NCBI GenBank assembly: GCA_913775095.1
Contig: CAJYIW010000002.1
Coordinates: 372,001 to 436,000 of the forward strand
DNA from: an uncultured Siphonobacter sp.
GTDB taxonomy: Bacteria > Bacteroidota > Bacteroidia > Cytophagales > Spirosomataceae
Direction of reading: 5' to 3'
Length of the DNA: 64,000 bases
Part shown: one piece after another, positions 53,419 to 63,160 of the stretch
Layout: every line of letters starts with the position of its first letter
Position numbering within the stretch: position 1 is the first letter of the stretch
The notes under the pieces: model-generated
The model's input: the letters and a program-made list of their open reading frames with translations, nothing else
Database searches by the model: none
Told to the model about the DNA's origin: nothing
Made by a program: the position numbers and the translations under genes

Positions 53419-54675
53419 TCAGGAAGGATCTTCCATCGTAAAAGCAATAGGCAAGTTAAAGCGGCTTCGAACGGGATTGCCTGCCTGAGTACCAGGGATC
53501 CACTTCGGCATCTCTTTCATGATCCGTAATACTTCTTCGTCGCAGCCAAAGCCAATGCCTTTCACGATTTTTACGTTGGTAATGGAGCCGTCTTTTTCCA
53601 CTATAAATGCTGCAAAGACTTTACCCTCAACATTTGCCCGCTGAGCAGCCGCTGGATACTTGACGTTCTTGGCAAGGTAACGATACATTTCAGCATTGCC
53701 CCCCGGAAACTTGGCTTGCTTTTCAACAACCGTAAACACTTCATCTTCTACGGTAGCCGCAGGTTTCACGGGAGATTCAGCGGGGGTGGCAGGAGCACTA
53801 ACCATTTCCTCCTGTTTTTCTTTCTGGGCACAGGCCGTGGCCAGAAAAATCATGGATCCAAAAACGGGAACAATCAGAGCGTATTTCATCAGAGCAGAGG
53901 TTTGAGAAGGTTTTTGTTTTAACATAGCAATACGGGATTTAAGTAAAGACTTACTAAAGAACGTATGAGCCAGTTCCATCTGCTGAACGCCAAACTGTTG
54001 CGAGAACAGTAACATGGCGTAATCCGCCCGGCTGGTTTCGTATTTGCTGGCTACTTCATCGGCCAGGTATTCGTGAATAAGGCAGATGTCCTGTTTTAGA
54101 AAATAAACGATGGGATTGAACCAGTTGAAAATGGCAATGAGTTCGAAGAAAATGACATCGGCCGAGTGCAGCTGACGAACGTGTACGCGTTCGTGCATTT
54201 CAATCGTACGGCGATTGGAAAGATTTTTACCAACAAAGAAGTGATTGAAAAAGGCAAATGCCATGTTCTGGTCTACTTTCCGATTGGTCCGGTAGCGAAT
54301 AATATCACCCAGCCGCATGAGCCGGAAAGCAAATTGCCCTAACAAAATCAGAATTCCACACAAGTACGTAAAGGCCAGCACGTGTCCCCAGGCCATGGGA
54401 TGGGCCGAGCTGGAGTTGTCCAGGTAATCAGGCGTAATGAATACGACGCCGGGATTATAGTACGAATAAATGGAATCGTTCACCTGCCGGGTAAAGAGCC
54501 AGGTACGAATCCAGTCGGACTGCATGGCCGGAATAAAAAAAGCCAGGGCCGTTCCCGCCAGCAGAAAACTCCGGTTTAACTGATGAAACGTTTCTTTGCG
54601 GAGCAGGAGGCGATAGAATCCATAAAATCCAGCCAGATACAGATTTACTTGCAGGAGATAGTGCAACCAATTCAT
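53419..54675 (-). CDS. M56 (BlaR1-like) metallopeptidase fused to a TonB domain
   Basis: This 418-residue membrane protein has several membrane segments in its N-terminal half and the M56 zinc motif HERVHVRQLHSADVIFF, with FNWFNPIVYFL and HEYLADEVASKY following. These belong to the BlaR1/MecR1 sensor-protease family, which cleaves the BlaI repressor. A C-terminal TonB domain (KFPGGNAEMYRYLAKNVKYP) is fused after a linker. The start at 54675 (MNWLHYLLQVN) is preferred over the open frame to 54750. A BlaI-type repressor lies directly upstream, as expected. Confidence 0.9.
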   Translation of the reverse strand: MNWLHYLLQVNLYLAGFYGFYRLLLRKETFHQLNRSFLLAGTALAFFIPAMQSDWIRTWLFTRQVNDSIYSYYNPGVVFITPDYLDNSSSAHPMAWGHVLAFTYLCGILILLGQFAFRLMRLGDIIRYRTNRKVDQNMAFAFFNHFFVGKNLSNRRTIEMHERVHVRQLHSADVIFFELIAIFNWFNPIVYFLKQDICLIHEYLADEVASKYETSRADYAMLLFSQQFGVQQMELAHTFFSKSLLKSRIAMLKQKPSQTSALMKYALIVPVFGSMIFLATACAQKEKQEEMVSAPATPAESPVKPAATVEDEVFTVVEKQAKFPGGNAEMYRYLAKNVKYPAAAQRANVEGKVFAAFIVEKDGSITNVKIVKGIGFGCDEEVLRIMKEMPKWIPGTQAGNPVRSRFNLPIAFTMEDPS

Positions 54676-54777
54676 AGCAGTACGATGGCCCAGGGGTCGT
54701 TTAAAGGTGAGAGGGTTGGATGGACAGTAAAAAACTGGTTTTGAGTTCAAACTGGGTTCAAACTCAAAACCAGTTTT

Positions 54778-55149
54778 CTATTGTTGTTTCATCTGTTCGA
54801 TCATCTTGAGGATGTCGTCGGCTTCGTTGAGTTCTACTTTCTTTTTCTTCACGAAAAATGAGAACAAACTGCCGATGGAGTTACCAAAGTAGCTTTCCAT
54901 CAATTTCTCGGTCGCAAAGGTGCGGTACTGTTCCTTGGTAATCAAAGGATGGTATTGATGTGATTTACCGTAAGCCTTGTGCCCCACAAAACCTTTCTGT
55001 TCCAGAATGCGGACGATGGTGGAAACCGTATTATACGCTGGCTTAGGCTCTGGCAACTGGTCGAGAACGTCTTTTACAAAACCTTTCTCAAGCGACCAGA
55101 GTACGTGCATAATCTGTTCTTCGGCCCGGGTAAGCTCTTTTTCAACCAT
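54778..55149 (-). CDS. BlaI/MecI-family transcriptional repressor
   Basis: This 123-residue winged-helix repressor has the BlaI core: TRAEEQIMHVLWSLEKGFVKDVLDQL, then YNTVSTIVRILEQKGFVGHKAYGKSHQYHP. It probably represses its own operon until the M56 protease cleaves it. I chose the start at 55149 (MVEKELTRAEEQ), not 55173. An inverted repeat at 55226-55247 upstream is a candidate operator. It is the first gene of the cluster 55149-50639. Confidence 0.92.
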   Translation of the reverse strand: MVEKELTRAEEQIMHVLWSLEKGFVKDVLDQLPEPKPAYNTVSTIVRILEQKGFVGHKAYGKSHQYHPLITKEQYRTFATEKLMESYFGNSIGSLFSFFVKKKKVELNEADDILKMIEQMKQQ

Positions 55150-55225
55150 AATCGTGTTTTCGTTTGGATACAAACCAGAACGTTCACCCTGTTTTGTATC
55201 AGAGAATACTAACTTGATTCAAAGA

Positions 55226-55247
55226 TTAAACTAATATTTTAGTTTAA
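55226..55247 (-). promoter_or_regulatory. Candidate BlaI operator (inverted repeat)
   Basis: TTAAACTA (55226-55233) and TAGTTTAA (55240-55247) form an 8-base inverted repeat 77 bases upstream of the repressor start. The sequence differs from the TACA-type BlaI box of staphylococci. Confidence 0.5.
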
Positions 55248-55491
55248 CAACTATTTTTTTCGTTTTTGTGAAAAAATTCAAGGAGGTGGGGACTGATCCT
55301 GATTTTTCAATAGGATGCTGCAAGACTAACCTGTTTTTCAGGCGAATAATTCGCTGAAAGAACGGCTTTTATGAAGTAAGCTCAGGGGACAAACCCTTTT
55401 ATAAAGAACAGGATTCACTGATTTGTTTCTAACGAAAAACCACCGTAAATCTTACATCGGGTCTTGTTTTAAAAGGGATAGAAAAGAAAAA

Positions 55492-55515
55492 CCCCGGACG
55501 AATGCACGTCCGGGG
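55492..55515 (-). terminator. Terminator of the YitT-family gene
   Basis: CCCCGGACG pairs with CGTCCGGGG around AATGCA, with a T run on the minus strand, 19 bases after the gene end. Confidence 0.85.
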
Positions 55516-55533
55516 ATGGGTTGTCGAGGTTAA

Positions 55534-56496
55534 TTAATGAAAGGCCCGCTTTTTAATCATGCCGCCCTTGGTATCCTGAATACTGTGCTGCACAATAAAC
55601 GCCTGGTTATCTATTTTGTCGACGGCGTTTTTCAGCCGGGTAATTTCTAAGCGAGTAATAACGGTATAAACAATATCAATATCTCCTTCACGATCACCCC
55701 GTTTACCGAAGCCCCGCTGGCCTTTATACATGGTAACGCCCCGACCCATTTCATTCACAATCATGCGGCGGATGGCGTCACTTTTTTCTGATACAATGGT
55801 AATGGCCGTGTATTCTTCAAGGCCGGTAATAATAAACTCAATGGTACGAGAGGCTGAGAAGTAAGTCAGCATGGCGTACAGAGCCGTTTCTACATTAATT
55901 AACAGGGCAGATACACTAAAAATAAGAACGTTGATGGCCATAATGATGTCACCAACGGTAAACCCGGTTTTACGGCTCAGGTATAAGGCCAGAATTTCAG
56001 TACCATCCAACACGCAGCCCCCGCGAATGGAAAGTCCAATTCCGGCTCCGAGGAAGAAACCACCGAAGACGGCAATCAATAACTTATCGTGGGTGAAAAC
56101 GGGTAACTCCAGAAAAGCCAGGCATAGAGCCAGAGCTATAATGGCAAAGAGGGTACGAATGGCAAAAGCCAGGGAAATCTGCCGGAAACCAAGAAAAATA
56201 AAGGGAATGTTAAAGATAACCAGCAGGATGGAAAGGTTCCAGTTGGTCAGAGCCTGAATCAGCAGGGAGATGCCCGTAACTCCACCATCGAGAAAGTGAC
56301 TCGGAAGTAAAAAGCTGCGAAGTCCTACCGAAGCCGTGAGGATCCCAAAGACGATGAGAAGAGTATCTTTGGTAACCTGAGTGGGATTCAGACTGCGAAA
56401 ATTCCGGATCTGATGATAGAACAACCGGCGAAAGGGCGATCGATGCGTAACGGTGACGCCGGGAAACCGCTTTGGCGGTGAAGTATTGTGTAGCAT
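55534..56496 (-). CDS. YitT family membrane protein
   Basis: This 320-residue membrane protein has about six hydrophobic segments and a C-terminal cytoplasmic DUF2179 domain (VYTVITRLEITRLKNAVDKIDNQAF). The YitT pattern includes HFLDGGVTGISLLI and GCVLDGTEILALYLSRKTGFTVGDIIMAINV. The family's function is not established. It is likely a stand-alone transcript. Confidence 0.9.
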   Translation of the reverse strand: MLHNTSPPKRFPGVTVTHRSPFRRLFYHQIRNFRSLNPTQVTKDTLLIVFGILTASVGLRSFLLPSHFLDGGVTGISLLIQALTNWNLSILLVIFNIPFIFLGFRQISLAFAIRTLFAIIALALCLAFLELPVFTHDKLLIAVFGGFFLGAGIGLSIRGGCVLDGTEILALYLSRKTGFTVGDIIMAINVLIFSVSALLINVETALYAMLTYFSASRTIEFIITGLEEYTAITIVSEKSDAIRRMIVNEMGRGVTMYKGQRGFGKRGDREGDIDIVYTVITRLEITRLKNAVDKIDNQAFIVQHSIQDTKGGMIKKRAFH

Positions 56497-56741
56497 AGAG
56501 CGAATTGAGAAGGTGATGAATACAAAACAATCACTATTTCAATACTAATAGTATAGTAAATATATCGATTTTATCCTACTCTTTCCCGCAAAAACGCAGT
56601 TATCCACATCAGATTAGAGAATTCTAATCTGATGGATCGTGTAATTTGTCTGAAGTTTCTCCGTATTAATCGAAAAAAAATGTAGTACTTCTGTGGGTCT
56701 GACTGCTGTTAAGTTACTGAAAATACGTCAGATAAGGCGTT

Positions 56742-57431
56742 TTATGAAGCAGTAGACTCGCGTGTTAGTAAAGCTTCGGCAAAAGCCAGATCCTCGGGCG
56801 TAGTGATTTTTATGTTTTCGTAAGAGCCTTCGAGCAGATGAATGGCATATCCCGCTGCTTCCGCTACACTCGCATCGTCTGTAAACAGGGGGCTTTCGGG
56901 TTGTTCAAAGGCTTTTTTCAGCAGAGCAACCTGAAAAGTCTGGGGAGTCTGGATGAGTCGTAACCGGGAGCGATCTAAAGCCGTATTAGTCAGGTCATTA
57001 TTAAGCAGACGAACAGAGTCTTTAGCGGCGACGGCTGCAATGGCAGTGCCTTGTTCTGCCGCCAGTTCAAAGCTCCGGGCAATGACTGAAACGGGAACGA
57101 AGGGCCGAACGCCATCGTGTACCGCCACCAGACCATCGCCGGTTACGTGTTGTAAGCCATTCCGAACGGATTGAAAACGCGAAGCCCCGCCCGGCGTTTC
57201 GAGGATGGGGTAGGTGAAGGGTAAGGAATAGGAGGTCCGGATTTGTTGCCAGTACGCCAACTGATCCTGGGGCAGGCAAAGAATAATCTGCACATCCGGA
57301 GAGTATTCCAGAAATCGTTCCAGGGTATGAATCAGGACGGGTTTTCCGGACAGGGGTAAGAACTGTTTGGGCAGTGAAACGCCCATGCGACTGCCGCTGC
57401 CGCCCGCTACGAGTATGACGTATTGTTTCAT
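56742..57431 (-). CDS. ispD: 2-C-methyl-D-erythritol 4-phosphate cytidylyltransferase
   Basis: IspD makes CDP-methylerythritol in isoprenoid synthesis. The N-terminal nucleotide-binding motif is VILVAGGSGSRMGVSLPKQFLPL, with VAVHDGVRPFV and TPQTFQ further on and a C-terminal ENIKITTPEDL. The 229-residue length is typical. It lies 51 bases from queA in the same direction, separated by a double inverted repeat. Confidence 0.95.
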   Translation of the reverse strand: MKQYVILVAGGSGSRMGVSLPKQFLPLSGKPVLIHTLERFLEYSPDVQIILCLPQDQLAYWQQIRTSYSLPFTYPILETPGGASRFQSVRNGLQHVTGDGLVAVHDGVRPFVPVSVIARSFELAAEQGTAIAAVAAKDSVRLLNNDLTNTALDRSRLRLIQTPQTFQVALLKKAFEQPESPLFTDDASVAEAAGYAIHLLEGSYENIKITTPEDLAFAEALLTRESTAS

Positions 57432-57433
57432 AA

Positions 57434-57477
57434 CTATGGGCTGTTAGCTATCAGCCAGCAGCCCATAGCTAACAGCC
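57434..57477. repeat. Overlapping inverted repeats between queA and ispD
   Basis: GGCTGTTAGCTAT (57439-57451) pairs with 57465-57477, and CTATGGGCTG (57434-57443) pairs with 57459-57468. The two stems overlap, so two hairpins compete. It could be a REP-like element or an attenuation device. Confidence 0.65.
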
Positions 57478-57481
57478 GAGT

Positions 57482-58537
57482 TTACAGAATCAGCATTAAA
57501 TCGCCGTAACTGAAGAATTTGTATTTTTCTTTCAATGCCACCTCATAGGCTTCCATCATCAAATCGTATCCGCCGAAGGCACAAACGCCCATGAGCAGGA
57601 CGGATTCAGGCAGGTGGAAGTTCGTTAGCAGGGCATTACTGATTTTGAAATCGTAGGGAGGGAAAATAAAACGATCCGTCCAGCCTTCGCTTGGTTTCAG
57701 GCGTGAGTTGGCAGAAACGGAAGATTCCAGCGTTTTCAGAACCGTATTACCCACGGAACAGACGCGTTTGCCCGCATCCAGTGAAGTATTGACTACATCC
57801 GCTGTCTGAGCAGGAATGAAGTATGGCTCGGAATCAGTTTTATGCTTGGTGAGGTCTTCCACATCAACCTGACGGAACGTACCCAATCCCACATGAAGCG
57901 TAATGGGCGTAAAGTGCGTACCATTAATCTCCATCCGTTTGGTAATGTTCTTCGTAAAGTGCAGACCTGCCGTCGGGGCTGCTACCGCACCTACTTTAGA
58001 ATCATCCGCAAAGATGGTTTGATAACGTTCACGATCTTCGTCCGTGGCCTTCCGACGATTTTTGATTTCTTCGGGCAGGGGTGTCTCACCTAACTCGTGA
58101 ATAGCTTTCATCAGGGCCGCGTGATCACCATCGTATAAGAAACGAATGGTACGTCCACGGGAAGTGGTATTGTCGATGACCTCTGCTACCAGATCGCTAT
58201 CGCCAAAATATAATTTATTACCTACCCGAATTTTGCGGGCCGGATCAACCAGAACATCCCAAAGGCGATGTTCGCGGTTAAGCTCACGTAATAAAAAGAC
58301 TTCAATTTGTGCTCCGGTTTTTTCCTTGCTTCCGTACAAACGGGCCGGGAATACCTTCGTGTCATTGACCACCATCGTGTCGCCCTCGCCAAAATAGTTC
58401 ACGATATCACCGAATTTTCGATGTTCGAATTGCCGGGTTTGACGATTAACCACCATCAGTCGGGCCTCGCCGCGTTCGACTGGGTGGAGAGCAATAAGAT
58501 TTTGCGGCAAATCAAATTTAAATTCAGATAACTTCAT
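57482..58537 (-). CDS. queA: S-adenosylmethionine:tRNA ribosyltransferase-isomerase
   Basis: QueA transfers and rearranges the ribosyl group of S-adenosylmethionine on tRNA during queuosine synthesis. The motifs are [57 protein letters not shown] and [12 protein letters not shown]. It has 351 residues, the normal length. It is upstream of ispD in the same orientation. Confidence 0.97.
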   Translation of the reverse strand: MKLSEFKFDLPQNLIALHPVERGEARLMVVNRQTRQFEHRKFGDIVNYFGEGDTMVVNDTKVFPARLYGSKEKTGAQIEVFLLRELNREHRLWDVLVDPARKIRVGNKLYFGDSDLVAEVIDNTTSRGRTIRFLYDGDHAALMKAIHELGETPLPEEIKNRRKATDEDRERYQTIFADDSKVGAVAAPTAGLHFTKNITKRMEINGTHFTPITLHVGLGTFRQVDVEDLTKHKTDSEPYFIPAQTADVVNTSLDAGKRVCSVGNTVLKTLESSVSANSRLKPSEGWTDRFIFPPYDFKISNALLTNFHLPESVLLMGVCAFGGYDLMMEAYEVALKEKYKFFSYGDLMLIL

Positions 58538-58674
58538 GGAATTCAGCTAGATACCAGATAGTGTCGGCTAAATATGCACTTTGTTAGGGCCGAATGTCAA
58601 GCTTTTTTGGAAATTTTGTAAAAAATATTTAAAAAGCGGCATTCCGTTTAACCCTTAAAAAGTATAGTTAAACC

Positions 58675-58682
58675 TACTTTTG
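58675..58682 (+). promoter_or_regulatory. -7 element for the ABC permease gene
   Basis: TACTTTTG matches TAnnTTTG and lies 63 bases upstream of the start. Confidence 0.5.
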
Positions 58683-58744
58683 CTTGTAACTTGTTTGGAA
58701 TGAACTCTACTTTGAAACTTGCACCTTAGAACTACTCCTAACGC

Positions 58745-59989
58745 ATGAAATTTCTCCGGCAGGTTTTCGAAAGTCTTCGTTTTGCCTGGCAGGCTTTACG
58801 ATCGAATGTTTTACGGACTGTCCTGTCTTTGCTGGGAGTAAGCGTTGGTATTTTTTCGATCATTGCCGTTTTTACCATGGTCGACTCGCTCGAAAGCAGC
58901 ATCCGGGAAAGCCTGAGCTTTACGGGAAGCAATACCATCTTCGTTTCCAAGTGGTCCTGGGACTATAGCAGTCCGGATTACGCCTGGTGGAAGTTTTTCC
59001 GCCGCCCTGCTCCGAGTTATTCAGACTATCAGTTCCTGGAACGTAAACTTGAAAACGCCCAATATGTTGCCATTTCGGACGGCAGAGGGGGACAAACTCT
59101 TAAAAATGCCAATAATTCCATGTCGGCAGGGGTGCGGGGGATCAGTTACCAGTATAACCAGATATCCGATCTGCCGATTGAATTCGGCCGTTATTTCAGT
59201 CCGATGGAAGAGGAGGCCGCCCGGCACGTCGTGGTGATCGGGGCTGATATTGCCGCGAATCTTTTTCCTTTTCAGGACGCTGTCGGTAAGTTTATTCAAA
59301 TCAAAGGATTACGTTTTCAGGTCATCGGCGTCATCGAACGCATCGGAACCGGGATGTTTGAAATCGGCGGTAAGCCGGATATTCGTTGTTACATCCCTTA
59401 CAAGGCTTTTTCCAAACTTTTTCATACGAAGTACTCCGAACCCACCATTTCCATCAAGGGTTTTGACCGCGATGTGAAACTACAGGAACTGGAAGGAGAA
59501 CTGACGGGACTGATGCGTAGCAAACGTGGGTTGAAGCCTTATCAGGAAGATAACTTTTCGTTGAATCGGCCCGAAGCTATTCAGAACCTGGTCGAAACGG
59601 TTTTTAGTGCTCTTCGCGGAGCCGGAATCATCATTGCCCTGTTCTCGCTGTTAATCGGCGGCTTCGGCATTGCCAATATCATGTTCGTATCAGTGAAAGA
59701 ACGGACGAACCTGATCGGCATTCAGAAATCGCTGGGAGCCAAGACCTATTTCATCCTGTTTCAATTTCTTTTTGAAGCCATCTTTTTAAGTTTGATTGGG
59801 GGGCTGGTAGGGATTGTGCTGGTGTGGCTTATCACCTTTTATCCACAGGATGTACTGACCATTCAACTAACACTGCCAAACATTAGTATTGGGGTAATGG
59901 TCTCCAGTGGCATTGGTTTATTAGCGGGAATTATCCCGGCCTGGATTGCAGCCCGAATGGATCCGGTGCTGGCCATCCGTTCCAAGTAA
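58745..59989 (+). CDS. MacB-like ABC transporter permease
   Basis: This 414-residue permease has an N-terminal membrane helix (TVLSLLGVSVGIFSIIAVFTMVDSL), a large MacB-type periplasmic domain (residues about 60-270) and three C-terminal helices (IIIALFSLLIGGFGIANIMFVSVKERTNLIGIQKSLGA). The last motif is the FtsX/MacB signature. The cognate ATPase is not adjacent, so it must be encoded elsewhere. The gene is followed by a small membrane protein of unknown function. Confidence 0.9.
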   Translation: MKFLRQVFESLRFAWQALRSNVLRTVLSLLGVSVGIFSIIAVFTMVDSLESSIRESLSFTGSNTIFVSKWSWDYSSPDYAWWKFFRRPAPSYSDYQFLERKLENAQYVAISDGRGGQTLKNANNSMSAGVRGISYQYNQISDLPIEFGRYFSPMEEEAARHVVVIGADIAANLFPFQDAVGKFIQIKGLRFQVIGVIERIGTGMFEIGGKPDIRCYIPYKAFSKLFHTKYSEPTISIKGFDRDVKLQELEGELTGLMRSKRGLKPYQEDNFSLNRPEAIQNLVETVFSALRGAGIIIALFSLLIGGFGIANIMFVSVKERTNLIGIQKSLGAKTYFILFQFLFEAIFLSLIGGLVGIVLVWLITFYPQDVLTIQLTLPNISIGVMVSSGIGLLAGIIPAWIAARMDPVLAIRSK

Positions 59990-60120
59990 GAAGGGGAATG
60001 GCCATTTTTTTGAGGCAATCAAATGGGTATTTTTCACAGGAATACTCAAAAATTCAGCAAACCTACTTTTATTTGAAACACACATCCGGCCTGCATAAGG
60101 CTCATTAGATTCAACCTGAC

Positions 60121-60501
60121 ATGAAAACCTTTGGTAAAGTTTTATTGATTCTGGGGATTGTGACCCTCCTCGTTTTCTGGATCCTGACAAAAATTAATTA
60201 TTCAGAAGGAGAAAGAGCCGGTACCATTACCCGTTTCAGCAAAAGAGGATACGTCTTCAAAACCTGGGAAGGGGAGCTGCTGCTAGGCGGTTTTTCCGAA
60301 GGAACGGGACAGATGAATGCCGAAAAATGGCAGTTCAGCGTGGATAATGGTCTGGACTCTACCGTTAACACCGTCAATGAAGCCCTGCGGACGGGAAGAA
60401 GGGTAACGCTCTACTACGAAGAGAAACTTTTCCAGTTTGACTTCGACGGCGAAACTAAATTCTTTGTCACCCGGGCCGAATTTGCCGACGGTCGTCACTA
60501 A
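60121..60501 (+). CDS. Small membrane-anchored hypothetical protein
   Basis: The 126-residue protein begins with a membrane helix (FGKVLLILGIVTLLVFWIL). The remaining soluble part is beta-rich (GERAGTITRFSKRGYVFKTW; VTLYYEEKLFQFDFDGETKF). I know no function for it. The TACTTTTA at 60064-60071 may be part of its promoter. Confidence 0.75.
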   Translation: MKTFGKVLLILGIVTLLVFWILTKINYSEGERAGTITRFSKRGYVFKTWEGELLLGGFSEGTGQMNAEKWQFSVDNGLDSTVNTVNEALRTGRRVTLYYEEKLFQFDFDGETKFFVTRAEFADGRH

Positions 60502-60632
60502 CAATTCCGGAAACAAAGCGGGGGAATATTCGAAGATCAGCCGGGCCATCAACGGTTGTTTGGTGATTTGTTGATAGTTTTGATAACTGATCGCTGAGAT
60601 CAACGAACCATTCGTCACTAATTCATCCGCGT

Positions 60633-61472
60633 ATGACCCCCGCTTTTCAATTTCGGCAGGAGGTATTCTCACTAACGTCCGTTAGTTCCTATATTCTTAC
60701 GTTCGCTCTTAGTCCTAAGGATTTCCAGATCAGCATCATTGATCCGGCCAGTAGTCGCTGTCTGTGGCTGGAAGAGTTTGGCCTGACGGAGACCTCTTCG
60801 GAGGAAGAATATGTAGTGCAGATTCAGAATATTATCAGTCAGCATCCACTGTCCGGAAAAACGTTCTGGAAATCGGTCCGGCTGATCATCAGTAACCAGT
60901 CTTTCACCCTGGTGCCGACCCCCTTGTTTCAAAAAGAATACACGGCCCGGGTCCTCTCCCTGGCTCGGGGGCAGGCTATCACTCAGGAAAGCGTTCAGCA
61001 TACCACCCATCCCCGTTGGGAGGCCGTTAACGTCTTTTCCCTGCCTACGCAGCTTTCCGAATGGATTCTGGAAGTATACCCCCTGGAAAAAATTCAGATT
61101 TTTCATCAGGCAGATATTTTACTGGAACTGGCATCTCAGCTGGGCGATCATTCGCTGATGATTTATTTTGAAAAACAGGCCGCTACGCTGGTTTACGTAC
61201 GGGAGAATCGGTTGCACTATTGCAATCGTTTCGTGTATCGTGTGCCGGCGGATGTAGTGTATTACGTGCTGTTTGTCATGAATGAATTACAAATCAATGC
61301 GGAAGAAGTGCCCGCCTGGGCATTCGGTGTTATTGATGAATCGGAAGAGGCTTATCAGCTGTTATATAACCACATTCAACATCTTTCAGCAGGCCTGCCC
61401 GAGACCATTCATCTCCCTAAAATTTCTGAAGAACAGTCTACTTCCTATCGCGTAGCCACTTTGCTGAACTAA
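60633..61472 (+). CDS. DUF3822 family protein
   Basis: The 279-residue protein matches the DUF3822 pattern seen next to coaD in many Bacteroidota. Its features include LTSVSSYILTFALSPKDFQISI and a C-terminal IYFEKQAATLVYVRENRLHYCNRF, consistent with an actin-like ATPase-type fold. The function is unknown. It lies 46 bases upstream of the coaD start and is probably cotranscribed with it. Confidence 0.8.
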   Translation: MTPAFQFRQEVFSLTSVSSYILTFALSPKDFQISIIDPASSRCLWLEEFGLTETSSEEEYVVQIQNIISQHPLSGKTFWKSVRLIISNQSFTLVPTPLFQKEYTARVLSLARGQAITQESVQHTTHPRWEAVNVFSLPTQLSEWILEVYPLEKIQIFHQADILLELASQLGDHSLMIYFEKQAATLVYVRENRLHYCNRFVYRVPADVVYYVLFVMNELQINAEEVPAWAFGVIDESEEAYQLLYNHIQHLSAGLPETIHLPKISEEQSTSYRVATLLN

Positions 61473-61518
61473 GCCCTTCGATACCTATTCAGGATTTTAA
61501 CCCTCTATGCCTTTAATT

Positions 61519-61977
61519 ATGTCAAGAATTGCTTTTTTCCCCGGATCATTTGACCCTTTCACCAAAGGCCACGAAGACATTGTTCGGCGGGGGCTCAAGC
61601 TCTTCGACGAAATCATTATTGGTATTGGTCATAACTCCAGTAAGAAACGGTATTTCCCCCTGGAGGTAATGACCGAAGCGATTCAGCGGACCTTCCGGAA
61701 TGAGCCCGTGCGGGTGCTGCCCTACCAGGGTTTAACCGCCCGAGTGGCGGAAGAGCATCAGGCTTCTTTTTTGCTGAGGGGATTGAGAAATACGACGGAC
61801 TTTGAATACGAGAACAGCATCGCTCAGGTAAACCGGGATTTATACGAAGGACTGGAAACCGTATTCCTGATCTGTTCACCAGAGCTGGCCCCTATTTCCA
61901 GTACGATTATTCGGGATTTACACCGCCACGGAGCCAGCGTAGATCAGTATTTGCCGTATTCCGTGAATGATTTGTAG
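61519..61977 (+). CDS. coaD: Pantetheine-phosphate adenylyltransferase
   Basis: CoaD makes dephospho-CoA in coenzyme A synthesis. The protein (152 residues) starts MSRIAFFPGSFDPFTKGHEDIVRRG (the TxGH nucleotide motif) and ends with the ISSTIIRDL signature. ATG at 61519 is chosen over 61507 because it starts at the family N-terminus. Confidence 0.97.
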   Translation: MSRIAFFPGSFDPFTKGHEDIVRRGLKLFDEIIIGIGHNSSKKRYFPLEVMTEAIQRTFRNEPVRVLPYQGLTARVAEEHQASFLLRGLRNTTDFEYENSIAQVNRDLYEGLETVFLICSPELAPISSTIIRDLHRHGASVDQYLPYSVNDL

Positions 61978-62041
61978 AGCCGGGAACGGAAGTTTAGCCT
62001 AATTCATTTGAAACATAGGTCTTAACTGCTTTCCAAAGTAT

Positions 62042-63106
62042 ATGTCTCTATTATTCTCTCCTTTAACTCTGAAGAAAATTACGTTTCGGAACCGAATCGT
62101 GATTTCTCCCATGTGTCAGTATTCGTCGGTGGATGGCTTTGCCAGTGACTGGCATCTGGTGCATTTAGGTTCCCGGGCCGTAGGAGGTGCGGGACTGATT
62201 ATTCAGGAAGCTACGGCGATTTCTCCCGAAGCTCGTATTTCTCGTGAAGATTTGGGCATCTGGAAAGATGAGCACATCGAAAAGTTACAGCAGATTACTT
62301 CGTTTATTCGCCAGCAGGGAGCCGTAGCCGGTATTCAGCTGGGGCATGCCGGTCGGAAAGCCAGCGTCTACCGTCCCTGGGATGGAGGCGGTCAGGTAGC
62401 CGAATCGGAGGGAGGCTGGAAGCCCGTAGCTCCCAGTGCCATTGCCTTCAGCGAAAAAGATGACAGTCCTGTGGCTCTGGATAAAGCTGGCATCCAGAAA
62501 GTAATCGCTGATTTTAAAGAAGCTGCGGGGCGGTCCTTCCGGGCGGGATACGAAGTGCTGGAAATTCACGCCGCTCACGGGTATCTGATTCACCAGTTTT
62601 TCTCTCCCCTCAGTAACAACCGTACCGACGAATACGGCGGCAGTTTCGAAAACAGAACCCGGATTTTACTGGAAGTGCTGGAAGCAGTGCAGGAAGTATG
62701 GCCGAGCGAGTTACCCATTTTCGTACGGATTTCCGCTACCGACTGGGTAGAGAACGGTTGGGATGTCGAGCAATCCGTCGAATTGGCGAAACTACTGAAA
62801 ACGAAAGGCGTCGATATCATTGATACTTCGTCGGGGGGACTGGCTTCTTACGCTAAAATTCAGGCAGGGCCAAATTACCAGGTCCCTTTCGCCGACCAGA
62901 TTAAAAATGCAGCTGACGTGCAGACGGGAGCTGTAGGCATTATTACGGAAGCCCATCAGGCTGAAGAGATACTCCAGAAAGGACAGGCCGATCTGATTTT
63001 CATCGCTCGTGAATCGCTGCGGGATCCGTATTTTCCCATTCACGCCGCGAAGGTCCTTGGCGACGAAATTACATGGCCTGTACAATACGAACGGGCCAGG
63101 CGTTAG
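62042..63106 (+). CDS. Old yellow enzyme family NADH:flavin oxidoreductase
   Basis: This 354-residue FMN enzyme has the OYE barrel: NRIVISPMCQYSSVDGFASDWHL, LGHAGRKASV, EIHAAHGYLIHQFFSPLSNNRTDEYGGSFENR and GAVGIITEAHQA. It is closest to the YqjM-like class that reduces C=C bonds in alpha,beta-unsaturated carbonyls. The natural substrate is not known. It ends at a hairpin. Confidence 0.93.
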   Translation: MSLLFSPLTLKKITFRNRIVISPMCQYSSVDGFASDWHLVHLGSRAVGGAGLIIQEATAISPEARISREDLGIWKDEHIEKLQQITSFIRQQGAVAGIQLGHAGRKASVYRPWDGGGQVAESEGGWKPVAPSAIAFSEKDDSPVALDKAGIQKVIADFKEAAGRSFRAGYEVLEIHAAHGYLIHQFFSPLSNNRTDEYGGSFENRTRILLEVLEAVQEVWPSELPIFVRISATDWVENGWDVEQSVELAKLLKTKGVDIIDTSSGGLASYAKIQAGPNYQVPFADQIKNAADVQTGAVGIITEAHQAEEILQKGQADLIFIARESLRDPYFPIHAAKVLGDEITWPVQYERARR

Positions 63107-63118
63107 GCTTAAAAAAGA

Positions 63119-63149
63119 ACTTCCCGAAAGCGATAAGCTTTCGGGAAGT
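63119..63149 (+). terminator. Terminator between the OYE and Nudix genes
   Basis: Perfect 13-base arms (ACTTCCCGAAAGC and complement) flank GATAA, between two convergent genes. The stem sequence is almost the same as that at 47341-47375. Confidence 0.8.
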
Positions 63150-63160
63150 GAATAAGTATT

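Larger units (their letters stand above)
55150..55533. other. Intergenic region between YitT and blaI genes
   Basis: The 384 bases hold the candidate operator (55226-55247), the YitT terminator (55492-55515) and no recognised gene. Confidence 0.5.
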
